DNA from: an uncultured Treponema sp.
GTDB lineage: Bacteria > Spirochaetota > Spirochaetia > Treponematales > Treponemataceae
Assembly: GCA_945877425.1 (NCBI GenBank)
Contig: CAMCRZ010000001.1
Location: 186,001 to 250,000, forward strand
Direction of reading: 5' to 3'
DNA: 64,000 bases
Shown: positions 44,226 through 52,110 of the stretch, piece by piece
Layout: each line of letters begins with the position of its first letter
How positions within the stretch are numbered: position 1 is the stretch's first letter
Position numbers and translations under genes: made by a program
The notes under the pieces: model-generated
The model's input: only the letters and a program-made list of their open reading frames with translations
Told to the model about the DNA's origin: nothing
Databases searched by the model: none

Positions 44226-45386
44226 TTAATATTTTACAACAGTTGCAGGATCAACTGTTACGCCATTTTTGTAAACTGTAAAATGAAGGTGTGGTCCTGT
44301 AGACATTCCTGTAGAACCTACAAGTCCAAGCTGACTGTTTTGAGTAACGCTGTCACCTTTTTTGCATGTAATTTTACTCATGTGGGCATACAAAGTCTGA
44401 TAGCCGTCAATGTGCTTTACAATAACGTAATTTCCCCACACGTTTGAATTTCCTGTATACACAACTGTTCCGCTTAATGCAGCTTTAATTGGTGTACCTG
44501 TAGGACAGGCAAGATCAACGCCGGTATGTTTTCCCGGAAGATTTGTAACAGGATTTATTCTCTGACCGTATTTGTCTGTAACTCTGTAAAATGATTTTAT
44601 AGGACAAGAAAAAAGTTCTCCCATTGCTCTTTTTAAAGTTACAGAATCAAGTTTTGCACCTGGAATGAAAAGTGAATCACCTGGCTTTATGACATTGCTT
44701 TCAAGTTCATTTACATCAACAAGCTGCTGCAAACTTATGCCGTATTTTGAACAAATGCTGCCTATGTTTTCTCCAGAAGCTACAACGTGAACAAGTCCGT
44801 CTTCTGAAGGAATTTTAAGCTTCTGACCTGCACGCAAAGCCCTTACGTTTTCAATTTTATTTACTGCAATCAAAGTTGAAATATTGGAAAGGGAAAATTT
44901 CAGGCTTATTCCGCTGATTGTATCTCCTGCCCTTACAGTGTAAGTGGTAAACTTTACTGGTTCAGAAAAAGACACATCGTAAGAAAGAGGTTCACCCTGA
45001 CCGTCAAAAATATTGCCTTCCAAATCGTAATAGCCTGTATCAGAAAAGGCAAAATCTTCCATTGCAACAGCAAGCATTTTTTCTTCGTTAGGGAAATTAA
45101 GTACAACTGTAGAAAAGAAACTTCTGCTGTAATTTACATAAGCGTATATGCCGTAAAAAATTGCAGTAACTGCAAAAGCAGCAGCAGGAATCCGCCAGAA
45201 CTTAAGCAAAAAAGGAATTGCCTTCTTAACATGACGGATTTTTTTCAGCCCGTAAATGATTCTGCCTTTAGTTTCAAGAAAAATGTGCCTGAAACTTTTA
45301 GAAGAATTCCGTGGAGCATAAGAGCGCAAAATTGATTTTCTAAATCCGCCGTAATTTCCAGTCTGTATACAATTTATAATTTCCAT
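44226..45386 (-). CDS. LysM and M23 peptidase protein with intact zinc site
   Basis: A membrane segment (about residues 64-85) is followed by two LysM repeats (YTVRAGDTISGISLKFSLS and HVVASGENIGSICSKYGIS) and a C-terminal M23 domain with all zinc ligands: HTGVDLACPTGTPI (HxxxD) and PHLHFTVYKNG (HxH). It is therefore a probable peptidoglycan endopeptidase acting at the outer face of the inner membrane. I start at the ATG at 45386 (386 residues): the longer frame runs into the divergent lepB gene. No Shine-Dalgarno; a TATAAT ends 4 nt before the ATG. Gene lies 21 nt after the propeller-deacetylase start and is divergent from lepB. Confidence 0.88.
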   Translation of the reverse strand: MEIINCIQTGNYGGFRKSILRSYAPRNSSKSFRHIFLETKGRIIYGLKKIRHVKKAIPFLLKFWRIPAAAFAVTAIFYGIYAYVNYSRSFFSTVVLNFPNEEKMLAVAMEDFAFSDTGYYDLEGNIFDGQGEPLSYDVSFSEPVKFTTYTVRAGDTISGISLKFSLSNISTLIAVNKIENVRALRAGQKLKIPSEDGLVHVVASGENIGSICSKYGISLQQLVDVNELESNVIKPGDSLFIPGAKLDSVTLKRAMGELFSCPIKSFYRVTDKYGQRINPVTNLPGKHTGVDLACPTGTPIKAALSGTVVYTGNSNVWGNYVIVKHIDGYQTLYAHMSKITCKKGDSVTQNSQLGLVGSTGMSTGPHLHFTVYKNGVTVDPATVVKY

Positions 45387-45396
45387 GCTTATTATA

Positions 45397-45425
45397 TCGA
45401 CAGAAAAACTTTTACATATTAGAAT
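45397..45425 (+). promoter_or_regulatory. Promoter of lepB-PBP operon (very short leader)
   Basis: TCGACA - 17 nt - TAGAAT, with the -10 ending 10 nt before the lepB ATG at 45436. The expected leader is 3-5 nt, without a Shine-Dalgarno. It overlaps the divergent promoter region of the LysM/M23 gene. Confidence 0.55.
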
Positions 45426-45435
45426 TATTATAATT

Positions 45436-45936
45436 ATGAAAAAGCAACTTCTTCCATACATAGTCATTGGCATTTTTGCAGGCATTTGCGTCAAACTTTT
45501 TGCGCTGGACATTCTTAAAGTAAAAGGCGACTCTATGAATGATTCAATTAAAAACGGTGACATTATTTTTGTAAGCAAACTTAACTACGGTTTAGTCAAG
45601 CCTTTCGGAGACAAGCTTATGGTAAAGTGGAATAAACCTGAAACGGGAGAAATTGTAACTTACCTTTACCAGAACAATATAGTCGTAAAAAGATGCGCCG
45701 GAACTGAAGGCGACAAAATCAAGTACGCTGTAACAGACGACAACAAATATACTATGGAAATAAACGGAAAAACTTATCCTCTTACAGAACATCAATACCA
45801 CGACATTTACGGCAACAGTGAAGTTCCAAAAGGAATGATTCTTGCCATAGGTGATAATTATAACGATTCCTTTGATTCACGAAACTACGGATTTATTCCT
45901 GAGGAAAATGTTATAGGCAAAGTTTTATGCAGGTAA
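45436..45936 (+). CDS. lepB: Signal peptidase I
   Basis: One N-terminal membrane segment is followed by KGDSMNDSI with the catalytic Ser (about residue 33), then VVKRCAGTEGD with the catalytic Lys (about residue 77) and the conserved box GDNYNDSFDSRNYGFI. At 166 residues it is a short Gram-positive-like signal peptidase. The ATG at 45436 is chosen over one 17 codons upstream because the added residues overlap the promoter and are not conserved-looking. The stop overlaps the next gene's start by 10 nt (ATGCAGGTAA), so lepB and the PBP are co-translated. Confidence 0.92.
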   Translation: MKKQLLPYIVIGIFAGICVKLFALDILKVKGDSMNDSIKNGDIIFVSKLNYGLVKPFGDKLMVKWNKPETGEIVTYLYQNNIVVKRCAGTEGDKIKYAVTDDNKYTMEINGKTYPLTEHQYHDIYGNSEVPKGMILAIGDNYNDSFDSRNYGFIPEENVIGKVLCR

Positions 45937-47816
45937 ACGGATTTTTCAAAAAAAGCAGGATAATACTTGTTTCAGTTTTTCTCATTTCACTTTTTTTCGT
46001 AACGCTGGGAAAATTCATTTACCTTGCAGTTCAGGGCAAGCCGGTAAAAACTAAAGCACCTTCTTCCGTAGAAAGAGGCTCTATTTTAGACAGAAACGGA
46101 AAGCCCCTTGCAGTAGACACTCACTTTTATCATTTTGGAGTTTCACCTTCCCGCATAAAAAATATTCCAGAATTCGTGCAGATAGTTTCCCAGGTGCTTA
46201 AACTTGATGAAGAAGAAACTTCCAGCCGTATTGAAAATGCAGCAGACAACAGGGAAAAATTCCTTTACATAAAAAAGAAAATTTCACAGGAACAGTACGA
46301 AGAAACGTTTAAGCTTGTTTCAGAAAAAGGCTGGGATTCATTCTGCAGGTTTGATCAGATTCCAGGAAGAGTTTACCCTGAAAATTCCCTTGCCAGTGCA
46401 CTTATAGGATTTATGGGAACAGACGGAAAAGGCTTAAGCGGAATTGAATATTCCCAGCAGGACATTCTTTCGCCGCCGCTTACACCTGAATCAGAAGGCG
46501 TAATTCACGGAGACAACATTTACCTTACAATAGACGCAAACCTTCAGTACAAGCTGGAAAAAATAGCCGGTCGTGTAATGGAAGAAACTCAGGCAGAAAG
46601 CATAATGGTTTTGGCAGCAAGTGCAAAAAACGGAGAAATTCTTTCCTACATAAGCTTACCTTCTGCAAACTTAAACGAATTCGGCAAGGCATCTGCTGAA
46701 GAAAAAATAGACCGTCCTGCCGTTACGGCTTACGAACCGGGAAGCGTTTTTAAAATATTTACCGCATCAGCACTTCTGGATTCACAGGCAATTACTCCTG
46801 ACGATGCATTTCTGTGCGATTCAGTTTACAAAAAAGTTACAAACTTAGGAGAAACAATCAAACTTACATGTCTTGACAGACACGGCTGGGTAAATCAAAG
46901 AAAAGCACTGGAATTTTCATGCAATGAATTTTTCTATCAGGCAGCAGAAAGGCTTACAGCAGGAACTTTTCTTGAATACATTCAGAACTTCGGCTTTGGA
47001 GAAAAAACAGGAATTGAACTTCCGCTGGAAACACGGGGATTTGTAAAAAACACAAGCGATCAGTACTGGTCAGCACGAAGCCTTCCAACTATGGCAATAG
47101 GTCAGGAACTTTCCGTAAGCGCCCTTCAAATGATAGAAGCAGTAACTGCCATTGCAAACAAAGGCACAAAAATAAAGCTTACCGTAATAGACAAAATATG
47201 CGACTTAAACGGCAACATCAAGTACAATCACGAAGTACAGTATGCAGAAAAAGTACTTTCTCCTTCCACAGCAGACTTTATGCTTGACTGCATGAAAACA
47301 ACTGTAGACTTCGGAACAGGCCACAAAGCTGCATTAGGAGACATTTCCATAGGCGTAAAAACAGGAACGGCACAAATGGCAGACACTGTTAAAGGCGGAT
47401 ACAGCCAGAGCGATTTCGTTTCAAACTGTCTTGCAATATTTCCTGTAGAAAATCCCAGAATCATACTTTACGTTGTAATTACAAAAGCAAAAGGGGAAAC
47501 TTACGCAGGACGCATCGTAACACCTGTAATCCACGAAGCAGCCAACGAAATAATTGACCATTTAGGCTTGACAAGAAATAATGCAGCAAGTCTTGAACAT
47601 TCAGGCTACTTTGCAAAACCAGAAACAGACGCACTTGAAATAAAAAATGTTCTTCCAGATTTTACAGGATGCGCAAAAAGCGAACTTTTAAACCTTATAA
47701 ACAATCCAAACCTGAATATTATAATCAAAGGCGAAGGCTGGGTTACAAAACAATCACCTGAACCAGGCACACCAATCACGGACAATATGCAAATTGAACT
47801 CACTCTTGAATACTAA
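45927..47816 (+). CDS. Class B penicillin-binding protein (FtsI/SpoVD-like transpeptidase) with PASTA domain
   Basis: After an N-terminal membrane anchor (about residues 12-32) come the dimerisation domain (SVERGSILDRNGKPLAVD) and the transpeptidase domain with SVFK (EPGSVFKIFTAS, near residue 275), SCN (FSCNEFFYQ) and KTG (VKTGTAQMADT, near residue 475). The last 60 residues are one PASTA-like domain (LPDFTGCAKSELLNLI...). This enzyme cross-links septal or side-wall peptidoglycan. 629 residues is usual. It forms an operon with lepB in front and the DUF115 gene behind, both overlapping it. Confidence 0.92.
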   Translation: MQVNGFFKKSRIILVSVFLISLFFVTLGKFIYLAVQGKPVKTKAPSSVERGSILDRNGKPLAVDTHFYHFGVSPSRIKNIPEFVQIVSQVLKLDEEETSSRIENAADNREKFLYIKKKISQEQYEETFKLVSEKGWDSFCRFDQIPGRVYPENSLASALIGFMGTDGKGLSGIEYSQQDILSPPLTPESEGVIHGDNIYLTIDANLQYKLEKIAGRVMEETQAESIMVLAASAKNGEILSYISLPSANLNEFGKASAEEKIDRPAVTAYEPGSVFKIFTASALLDSQAITPDDAFLCDSVYKKVTNLGETIKLTCLDRHGWVNQRKALEFSCNEFFYQAAERLTAGTFLEYIQNFGFGEKTGIELPLETRGFVKNTSDQYWSARSLPTMAIGQELSVSALQMIEAVTAIANKGTKIKLTVIDKICDLNGNIKYNHEVQYAEKVLSPSTADFMLDCMKTTVDFGTGHKAALGDISIGVKTGTAQMADTVKGGYSQSDFVSNCLAIFPVENPRIILYVVITKAKGETYAGRIVTPVIHEAANEIIDHLGLTRNNAASLEHSGYFAKPETDALEIKNVLPDFTGCAKSELLNLINNPNLNIIIKGEGWVTKQSPEPGTPITDNMQIELTLEY

Positions 47817-49599
47817 CATTGAACTTTTTAACAGCCGTTTTCCTCAATTAGCACAAATTCACAAGGTACAGCCATGTGAAGGCATTTTAATTGAAACAGC
47901 AAAAAACGGTCAGCTTACGGCAAAAGAAAATTCACTTTACTTCCATTCAAAATATTCACCTTCTTCAGAAAGCGAAAAACTCATTTCAGCATTTGACGAA
48001 AGCAAAATGGAAGCAGCAGTATTTTTTTCATTCGGCTTAGGATACGGCCCTGACGCATTTGCAAGAAAATTTAAGAATTCCACACTGATATTGATTGAAC
48101 AAAATCCGCAGTACTTTTTTACAGCACTAAAATCATTTAACTGGGAAAACATATTCCGCCACGAAAAGCTCATTCTTTTGCTTGGAGCATCGGAAAAAGA
48201 AGCATCGTCTTTTTTAAGGAATTTCAAGACAACAAGATTGTGCATATTTAAAAACCAGAACCAGTGCTTTCACTCAAAAAATTACTTTGAAGCAATACAA
48301 ACCGAACTGGAAAAATCAAGGCAGAAAGAACAGATAAACACAGGCACACTGGAAAAATTTTCATCATTATGGCTGAAAAACTCATGCAGGAATTTACCCT
48401 TAACGGCAAAATGTGACGGCGTAAACAAATACAGCAACTTGGGAAAAGAAATGCCTTTTGTAATACTTGCAGCAGGACCAAGCCTGGAAAAAGTCCTTCC
48501 TTACCTTAGTGAAATAAAAAAAAGAGCCGTTTTAATATCAGTAGACACATCACTTAAAGCCTGCCTTGAACATAACGTTGAACCGGACTTTGTAGTTTTA
48601 ATAGATCCACAATATGCAGCAGCACTCCACCTGGAATTCCTTGAAGCAAAGAATTCAGTTTTAATTACGGAAAGTGCAGTTTACCCTTGCGTATTCAGAT
48701 TTCCCTGCAAAGAAAAAGTTCTATGTTCTTCATTATTTCCCATGGGACAATATTTTGAAAAGCTTACTGGAGAAAAAGGAAAACTTGCCTCCGGAGGAAG
48801 CGTTGCAACTTCATGCTGGGATTTTGCCAGATTATGCGGCGCAAGAGAAATTTACATTGCAGGAATGGATTTAGGCTTTCCGCAAAAACAGACCCACATA
48901 AAAGGCTCACAGTTTGAAGAAAAAGCCCACCTTTACTCAAAAAAATTCCTTACTGCAGAAACAAACCTTACATCGTATTTAATGAGCGCACCTTTATTCC
49001 AGAGCAAAGACTACAACGGAAAATCAATTTTAAGCGACAGCCGAATGTCACTGTTTGCCTGGTGGTTTGAAAACGCAGTAGAAAAAGCAGAAAAAAACGG
49101 AACAAAAACCTTCACCTTAACGCCTGAAAGCACAGCCATAAAAGGCATAGAAATAAGCTCCGTAGAAAAACTTTTGGAAAAAAACATCATAACCCAAAAA
49201 AAAGAAGAATTTTTCGCACAAGCCAGCCGTAAAGCCCGGGAACTTAAACAAAACCCTTCGTTAATTTCATTTGAAAAAGCATACAGTTTGTTTCTGGACT
49301 CACTTAACCTGCTGGAAGAAAAGGCAAAAAAAGCACTGTCACTTTGCAAGAGCGCACAGCAAAATCCGCTGAAAAGGCAGGAAATATTTTTCGCACTTAC
49401 ACAGCTGGACAAAGAAATCCTGGCAAGTCAGGCAAAAGACGCAGCATCACTTGTGTTTCCAACAGAACGCCAGCTTGAAAAACTTACGGAAAATCTTCCC
49501 CAGAACCCTCAGCTTAAGCAGATAGAACTTTCTAAAATAATATACACCCAACTTTTAAAAGCAGTCCGCCAGTACAAAAAAAATCTCCCGAACGCTTAA
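47794..49599 (+). CDS. DUF115/Maf-like protein (motility-associated glycosylation family)
   Basis: The central DUF115 (MptE-like) Rossmann domain shows VILAAGPSLEKVLPYL, VDTSLKACLEHNVEPDFVVLID, and AGMDLGFPQKQTHIKGS. Maf proteins of this class transfer nonulosonic acids to flagellins in Campylobacter, Aeromonas and others; spirochaete members are plausible counterparts, but the substrate is inferred. The start is uncertain: the frame opens with TTG codons at 47794 or 47809, overlapping the PBP stop, with no ATG until much later and no ribosome site, so coupled initiation is likely. The C-terminal 130 residues are helical. About 601 residues. Confidence 0.82.
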   Translation: MNSLLNTNIELFNSRFPQLAQIHKVQPCEGILIETAKNGQLTAKENSLYFHSKYSPSSESEKLISAFDESKMEAAVFFSFGLGYGPDAFARKFKNSTLILIEQNPQYFFTALKSFNWENIFRHEKLILLLGASEKEASSFLRNFKTTRLCIFKNQNQCFHSKNYFEAIQTELEKSRQKEQINTGTLEKFSSLWLKNSCRNLPLTAKCDGVNKYSNLGKEMPFVILAAGPSLEKVLPYLSEIKKRAVLISVDTSLKACLEHNVEPDFVVLIDPQYAAALHLEFLEAKNSVLITESAVYPCVFRFPCKEKVLCSSLFPMGQYFEKLTGEKGKLASGGSVATSCWDFARLCGAREIYIAGMDLGFPQKQTHIKGSQFEEKAHLYSKKFLTAETNLTSYLMSAPLFQSKDYNGKSILSDSRMSLFAWWFENAVEKAEKNGTKTFTLTPESTAIKGIEISSVEKLLEKNIITQKKEEFFAQASRKARELKQNPSLISFEKAYSLFLDSLNLLEEKAKKALSLCKSAQQNPLKRQEIFFALTQLDKEILASQAKDAASLVFPTERQLEKLTENLPQNPQLKQIELSKIIYTQLLKAVRQYKKNLPNA

Positions 49600-49701
49600 G
49601 TTTTCAGCCCAAACTTCCGATACATTAGGTATGCTGTGATTAAACTTGCGGGCGGTCATTCGACATCCAGACGCCTGTTTTGTGTAATTCATATCTCCAT
49701 G

Positions 49702-49743
49702 AGAGAAGGTCGGAAAGTTTTAGTTTCGGGCTTCTCTTTTTTT
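49702..49743 (+). terminator. Intrinsic terminator downstream of the DUF115 gene
   Basis: AGAGAAG pairs with CTTCTCT (7 bp) around a loop with an inner GAAA/TTTC helix, followed by six or more T. It lies about 100 nt after the stop, so either the 3' UTR is long or a small RNA ends here. Confidence 0.7.
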
Positions 49744-49837
49744 GTTTTAAAGCACACGGCAGTTTTTCAGAAAACAAATAAAAACTTAAACACAAAACTC
49801 CTCATCATCACCCGCTTTCCGTGGCTTGCCCTCACGG

Positions 49838-49870
49838 CCGGTCTTCCGCTTACGCTCCAGACTTGCTAGT
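49838..49870. repeat. GC-rich intergenic segment, copy 2 of a diverged repeat
   Basis: On the minus strand GAGCGTAAGCGGAAGACCGG (49838-49857) matches GAGCGCAAGCGAAGGCCGG at 28030-28048 with two substitutions and one or two length changes. GCAAG lies just upstream in both copies. Confidence 0.45.
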
Positions 49871-49959
49871 TCCACGAGCACCCACTACAATCGGGGCTAG
49901 GCCAAAACCTGCTAAAGAAAATCTCAACTTTTGCCGATAAACAATTGAAGAGGTGTAAA

Positions 49960-51258
49960 ATGACTACTTATGAAGTTGCAAATTTAAAGCCGGAAGACAC
50001 TTTCCGCACAAATCTCATGCTCGACAGTCAGTTTTTAATTTGTCCCTCTAACTGTCACCTTGGAAACGAAGTACTTAAAGCTTTAAAAGAATGGCAGTTC
50101 ACACAAGTTTACTGTGAAGAAGAAACACAGCAACAGTCAGCTCCATCAGAAAAAAAAGAAAAATCTCCTGAAGAAAAAAAAGAAGCAGCAAAAGAAAAAA
50201 TTGCCTCTTTTGAAACAGAAGAAGTATCTTCCCAGTTCATTGAGCAGACAGAAAATCCTGCACTAAAGAAAATAAAGGAAGAAATACACATCGCCACAGC
50301 AGACTTTTCGAAAATCCAGACAGACGACCCTATAATTTTAGAAGAAGCAGCCACAAGAGTTTACAACAGCTACATGAGTTACATAAATCAAATCTACCAG
50401 AGATATGCCACTCACAGAGAATTAAACTACGACGAAATTTACGGAACAGTAGGACTTTTGTGCGACTTTGTTGCAGAAAACCAGAACATTGTATTGAGAA
50501 TTTCTCCAAGCCAGGAAACTTATACTAAAAACGTTATAGTAAGCCACAGCATGATTTCAACCGTACTGGCAATAACAATAGGCTACAAACTTAAAATGAC
50601 TGAAGGAAAAATCAGGGAATTAGGAACAGCCTGCCTTCTTCACGAAATAGGACAGATAAAAATTTCACCTCATTTATACATGAACAACAGAGTTTTAACT
50701 CCAGCAGAAAAAGCCCAGATAAACACTCACCCTATTATGAGCTACAACATTTTAAAAGAAGCAAAATTTCCTTTAAGCTTGCAGCTGGCAGTTCTTGAAC
50801 ATCACGAACGGGAAAACGGCACAGGCTACCCGAGACACATTACAGGAGAAAAAATTACAACATACTCTAAAATCATTGCAGTAGCCTGCTCATTTGAAGC
50901 AATTACTGCACCAAGGCAATACAAAGACGAGCGTACAACTTATGCCGCCATGATTGAACTTCTCAGAAACGAAGGCAACCCTTACGACCCTATTGTCCTT
51001 AAGGCTCTGCTTTTATGCTTAAGCATTTTCCCTATAGGCTCATACGTTTACCTTTCAAACGGAAAAATTGCACAGGTAGTTGACGTAAACGACAATGACC
51101 CTAAAAATCCTATAGTAAAAATTCACGGCGAAACTGATGAATACGGCAAGGCTAAAATATTAAAAACAAGCGACTCATCAGTTAAAGTTGTAAGGGCATT
51201 AGACAAAAAAGAAAAGGCAGACTTTTTAAGTTCAGTTAAAAACCAGTCAGCTGAATAA
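49960..51258 (+). CDS. Degenerate HD-GYP domain protein
   Basis: The N-terminal 110 residues include an MTTYEVANLKPEDTFRTNLML segment typical of DUF3391-like regions before HD-GYP domains, then a Lys/Glu-rich linker. The HD-GYP domain (about residues 180-370) has HSMISTVLAI, LLHEIGQIKISP in place of HDIGKI, then EHHERENGTGYPRHITGEKI with the GYP motif intact. Loss of the metal-binding Asp suggests a cyclic di-GMP binding protein, not a hydrolase. A C-terminal SH3-like part follows (SIFPIGSYVYLSNGKIAQVVDV). The ATG at 49960 has GAGGTG in front; a TTG five codons upstream is less likely. Confidence 0.85.
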   Translation: MTTYEVANLKPEDTFRTNLMLDSQFLICPSNCHLGNEVLKALKEWQFTQVYCEEETQQQSAPSEKKEKSPEEKKEAAKEKIASFETEEVSSQFIEQTENPALKKIKEEIHIATADFSKIQTDDPIILEEAATRVYNSYMSYINQIYQRYATHRELNYDEIYGTVGLLCDFVAENQNIVLRISPSQETYTKNVIVSHSMISTVLAITIGYKLKMTEGKIRELGTACLLHEIGQIKISPHLYMNNRVLTPAEKAQINTHPIMSYNILKEAKFPLSLQLAVLEHHERENGTGYPRHITGEKITTYSKIIAVACSFEAITAPRQYKDERTTYAAMIELLRNEGNPYDPIVLKALLLCLSIFPIGSYVYLSNGKIAQVVDVNDNDPKNPIVKIHGETDEYGKAKILKTSDSSVKVVRALDKKEKADFLSSVKNQSAE

Positions 51259-52026
51259 ACTTCTGTTAAAAATCACGTCTTTTTTAAACTGTTCGTCAAT
51301 TACAGGCGGATGGTTTATAAAGTAAATGATTTGCTGCAGTTCTTCCAGAGTTCTTGCGCCCCATTCAGAAACAACATTTTCATACTGATAAAGATAACCG
51401 TAAGCAAGAGGAAGGCTTGTAACAATTCCGCCATTTAAAGGTTCAATTGCAATGCAACCCACTTCCCTTTCCTGACTTTTTTCCACAAGCTTAACTACAT
51501 TTTCAGAACTTAAAACGTTAAAGGGAAACTGCACTGTTTCATACAAGCCGCTTTCTACAGCTTTGTCGGCAATATCGTAATTTTCCGTAGAAACACCGAA
51601 ATGCCTTATTAAGCCTTTTTCCTTAAGATTAAGAAGTTCATTGTAAATTCCGTCCTTACCGTCTTTTTCAGGAAGAATGAGAGGCTGTTCAAGCTGAAGC
51701 AAATCAATATAATCAGTTTCAAGGTTTGAAAGTATTTCGTGAATGTCAGACCTTAACTCTCTTGGGCTTTGGGCAGCAGTTTTTGTAGCAAGAAGGACAT
51801 TCTGCCTTATTCCATGAAGGGCAGCTCCAAGACGTTTTTCGCAAACAGTTTTGCTGTGAGCTGTATCAAAAAAATTCATTCCGGCAGCGTAAGACTGATG
51901 CACCATTGAGCATACAACTTCTTCAGGATCACCGGCATTTTCAATTTCAGGACAGTCAAGACTCATTGCACTGAATGAAGTCCTGCTTACCAGAAGATTC
52001 GTGTTTCCAAGTGTAACGTATTCCAT
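51247..52026 (-). CDS. Aldo/keto reductase-fold protein lacking catalytic Tyr and His
   Basis: The frame matches a short aldo/keto reductase barrel: YVTLGNTNLLVSRTSFSAM, NFFDTAHSKTVCEKRLG, LLATKT, SNLETDYIDLLQLEQP, and GLIRHFGVSTENYDI. Asp and Lys of the tetrad are present, but the Tyr of the FDTAxxYG motif is Lys, and the His after YIDLL is Glu. At 259 residues it is also shorter than usual (about 300-330). A redox role is uncertain. I start at the ATG at 52026; no Shine-Dalgarno, and a CAGAAT ends 6 nt upstream. The 3' end overlaps the convergent HD-GYP gene by 12 nt. Confidence 0.8.
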   Translation of the reverse strand: MEYVTLGNTNLLVSRTSFSAMSLDCPEIENAGDPEEVVCSMVHQSYAAGMNFFDTAHSKTVCEKRLGAALHGIRQNVLLATKTAAQSPRELRSDIHEILSNLETDYIDLLQLEQPLILPEKDGKDGIYNELLNLKEKGLIRHFGVSTENYDIADKAVESGLYETVQFPFNVLSSENVVKLVEKSQEREVGCIAIEPLNGGIVTSLPLAYGYLYQYENVVSEWGARTLEELQQIIYFINHPPVIDEQFKKDVIFNRSLFS

Positions 52027-52037
52027 AAAAATATTCT

Positions 52038-52098
52038 GCAGCACTTTAAGAAAACAAGCCAAAGCAAAAACTTTAAGCCTGCTTTCATACAGTGCTGC
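52038..52098. repeat. Inverted repeat GCAGCACT / AGTGCTGC
   Basis: Perfect 8-bp arms 45 nt apart between glyS and the aldo/keto reductase gene. The arms resemble those at 36475-36547. The minus-strand gene order suggests a terminator for glyS, but there is no U-tract after the second arm. Confidence 0.5.
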
Positions 52099-52110
52099 CT
52101 TTTAAGTAAA

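Larger units (their letters stand above)
49600..49959. other. 360-nt intergenic region with terminator and GC-rich repeat
   Basis: Between the DUF115 and second HD-GYP genes. It contains a terminator (49702-49743), a GC-rich segment (49815-49870) that includes copy 2 of the repeat at 28014, and a G/C-rich stretch around 49650-49672 that I could not assign. I looked for tmRNA, SRP RNA and RNase P motifs and found none. One frame is open for 77 codons but has no ribosome site. Confidence 0.5.

Noticed and set aside
45387..45578. N-terminal extension of the LysM/M23 protein
   Set aside because: The added residues are antisense to lepB codons and look like its shadow; the ATG at 45386 is preferred.
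49636..49869. 77-codon plus-strand frame in the same gap
   Set aside because: It runs through a terminator and the GC-rich repeat and has no ribosome site.
49600..49900. tmRNA, SRP RNA or RNase P RNA in the gap before the second HD-GYP gene
   Set aside because: I looked for the tRNA-like end of tmRNA, the SRP GGAA/AGCAG core and RNase P conserved segments on both strands and found none.
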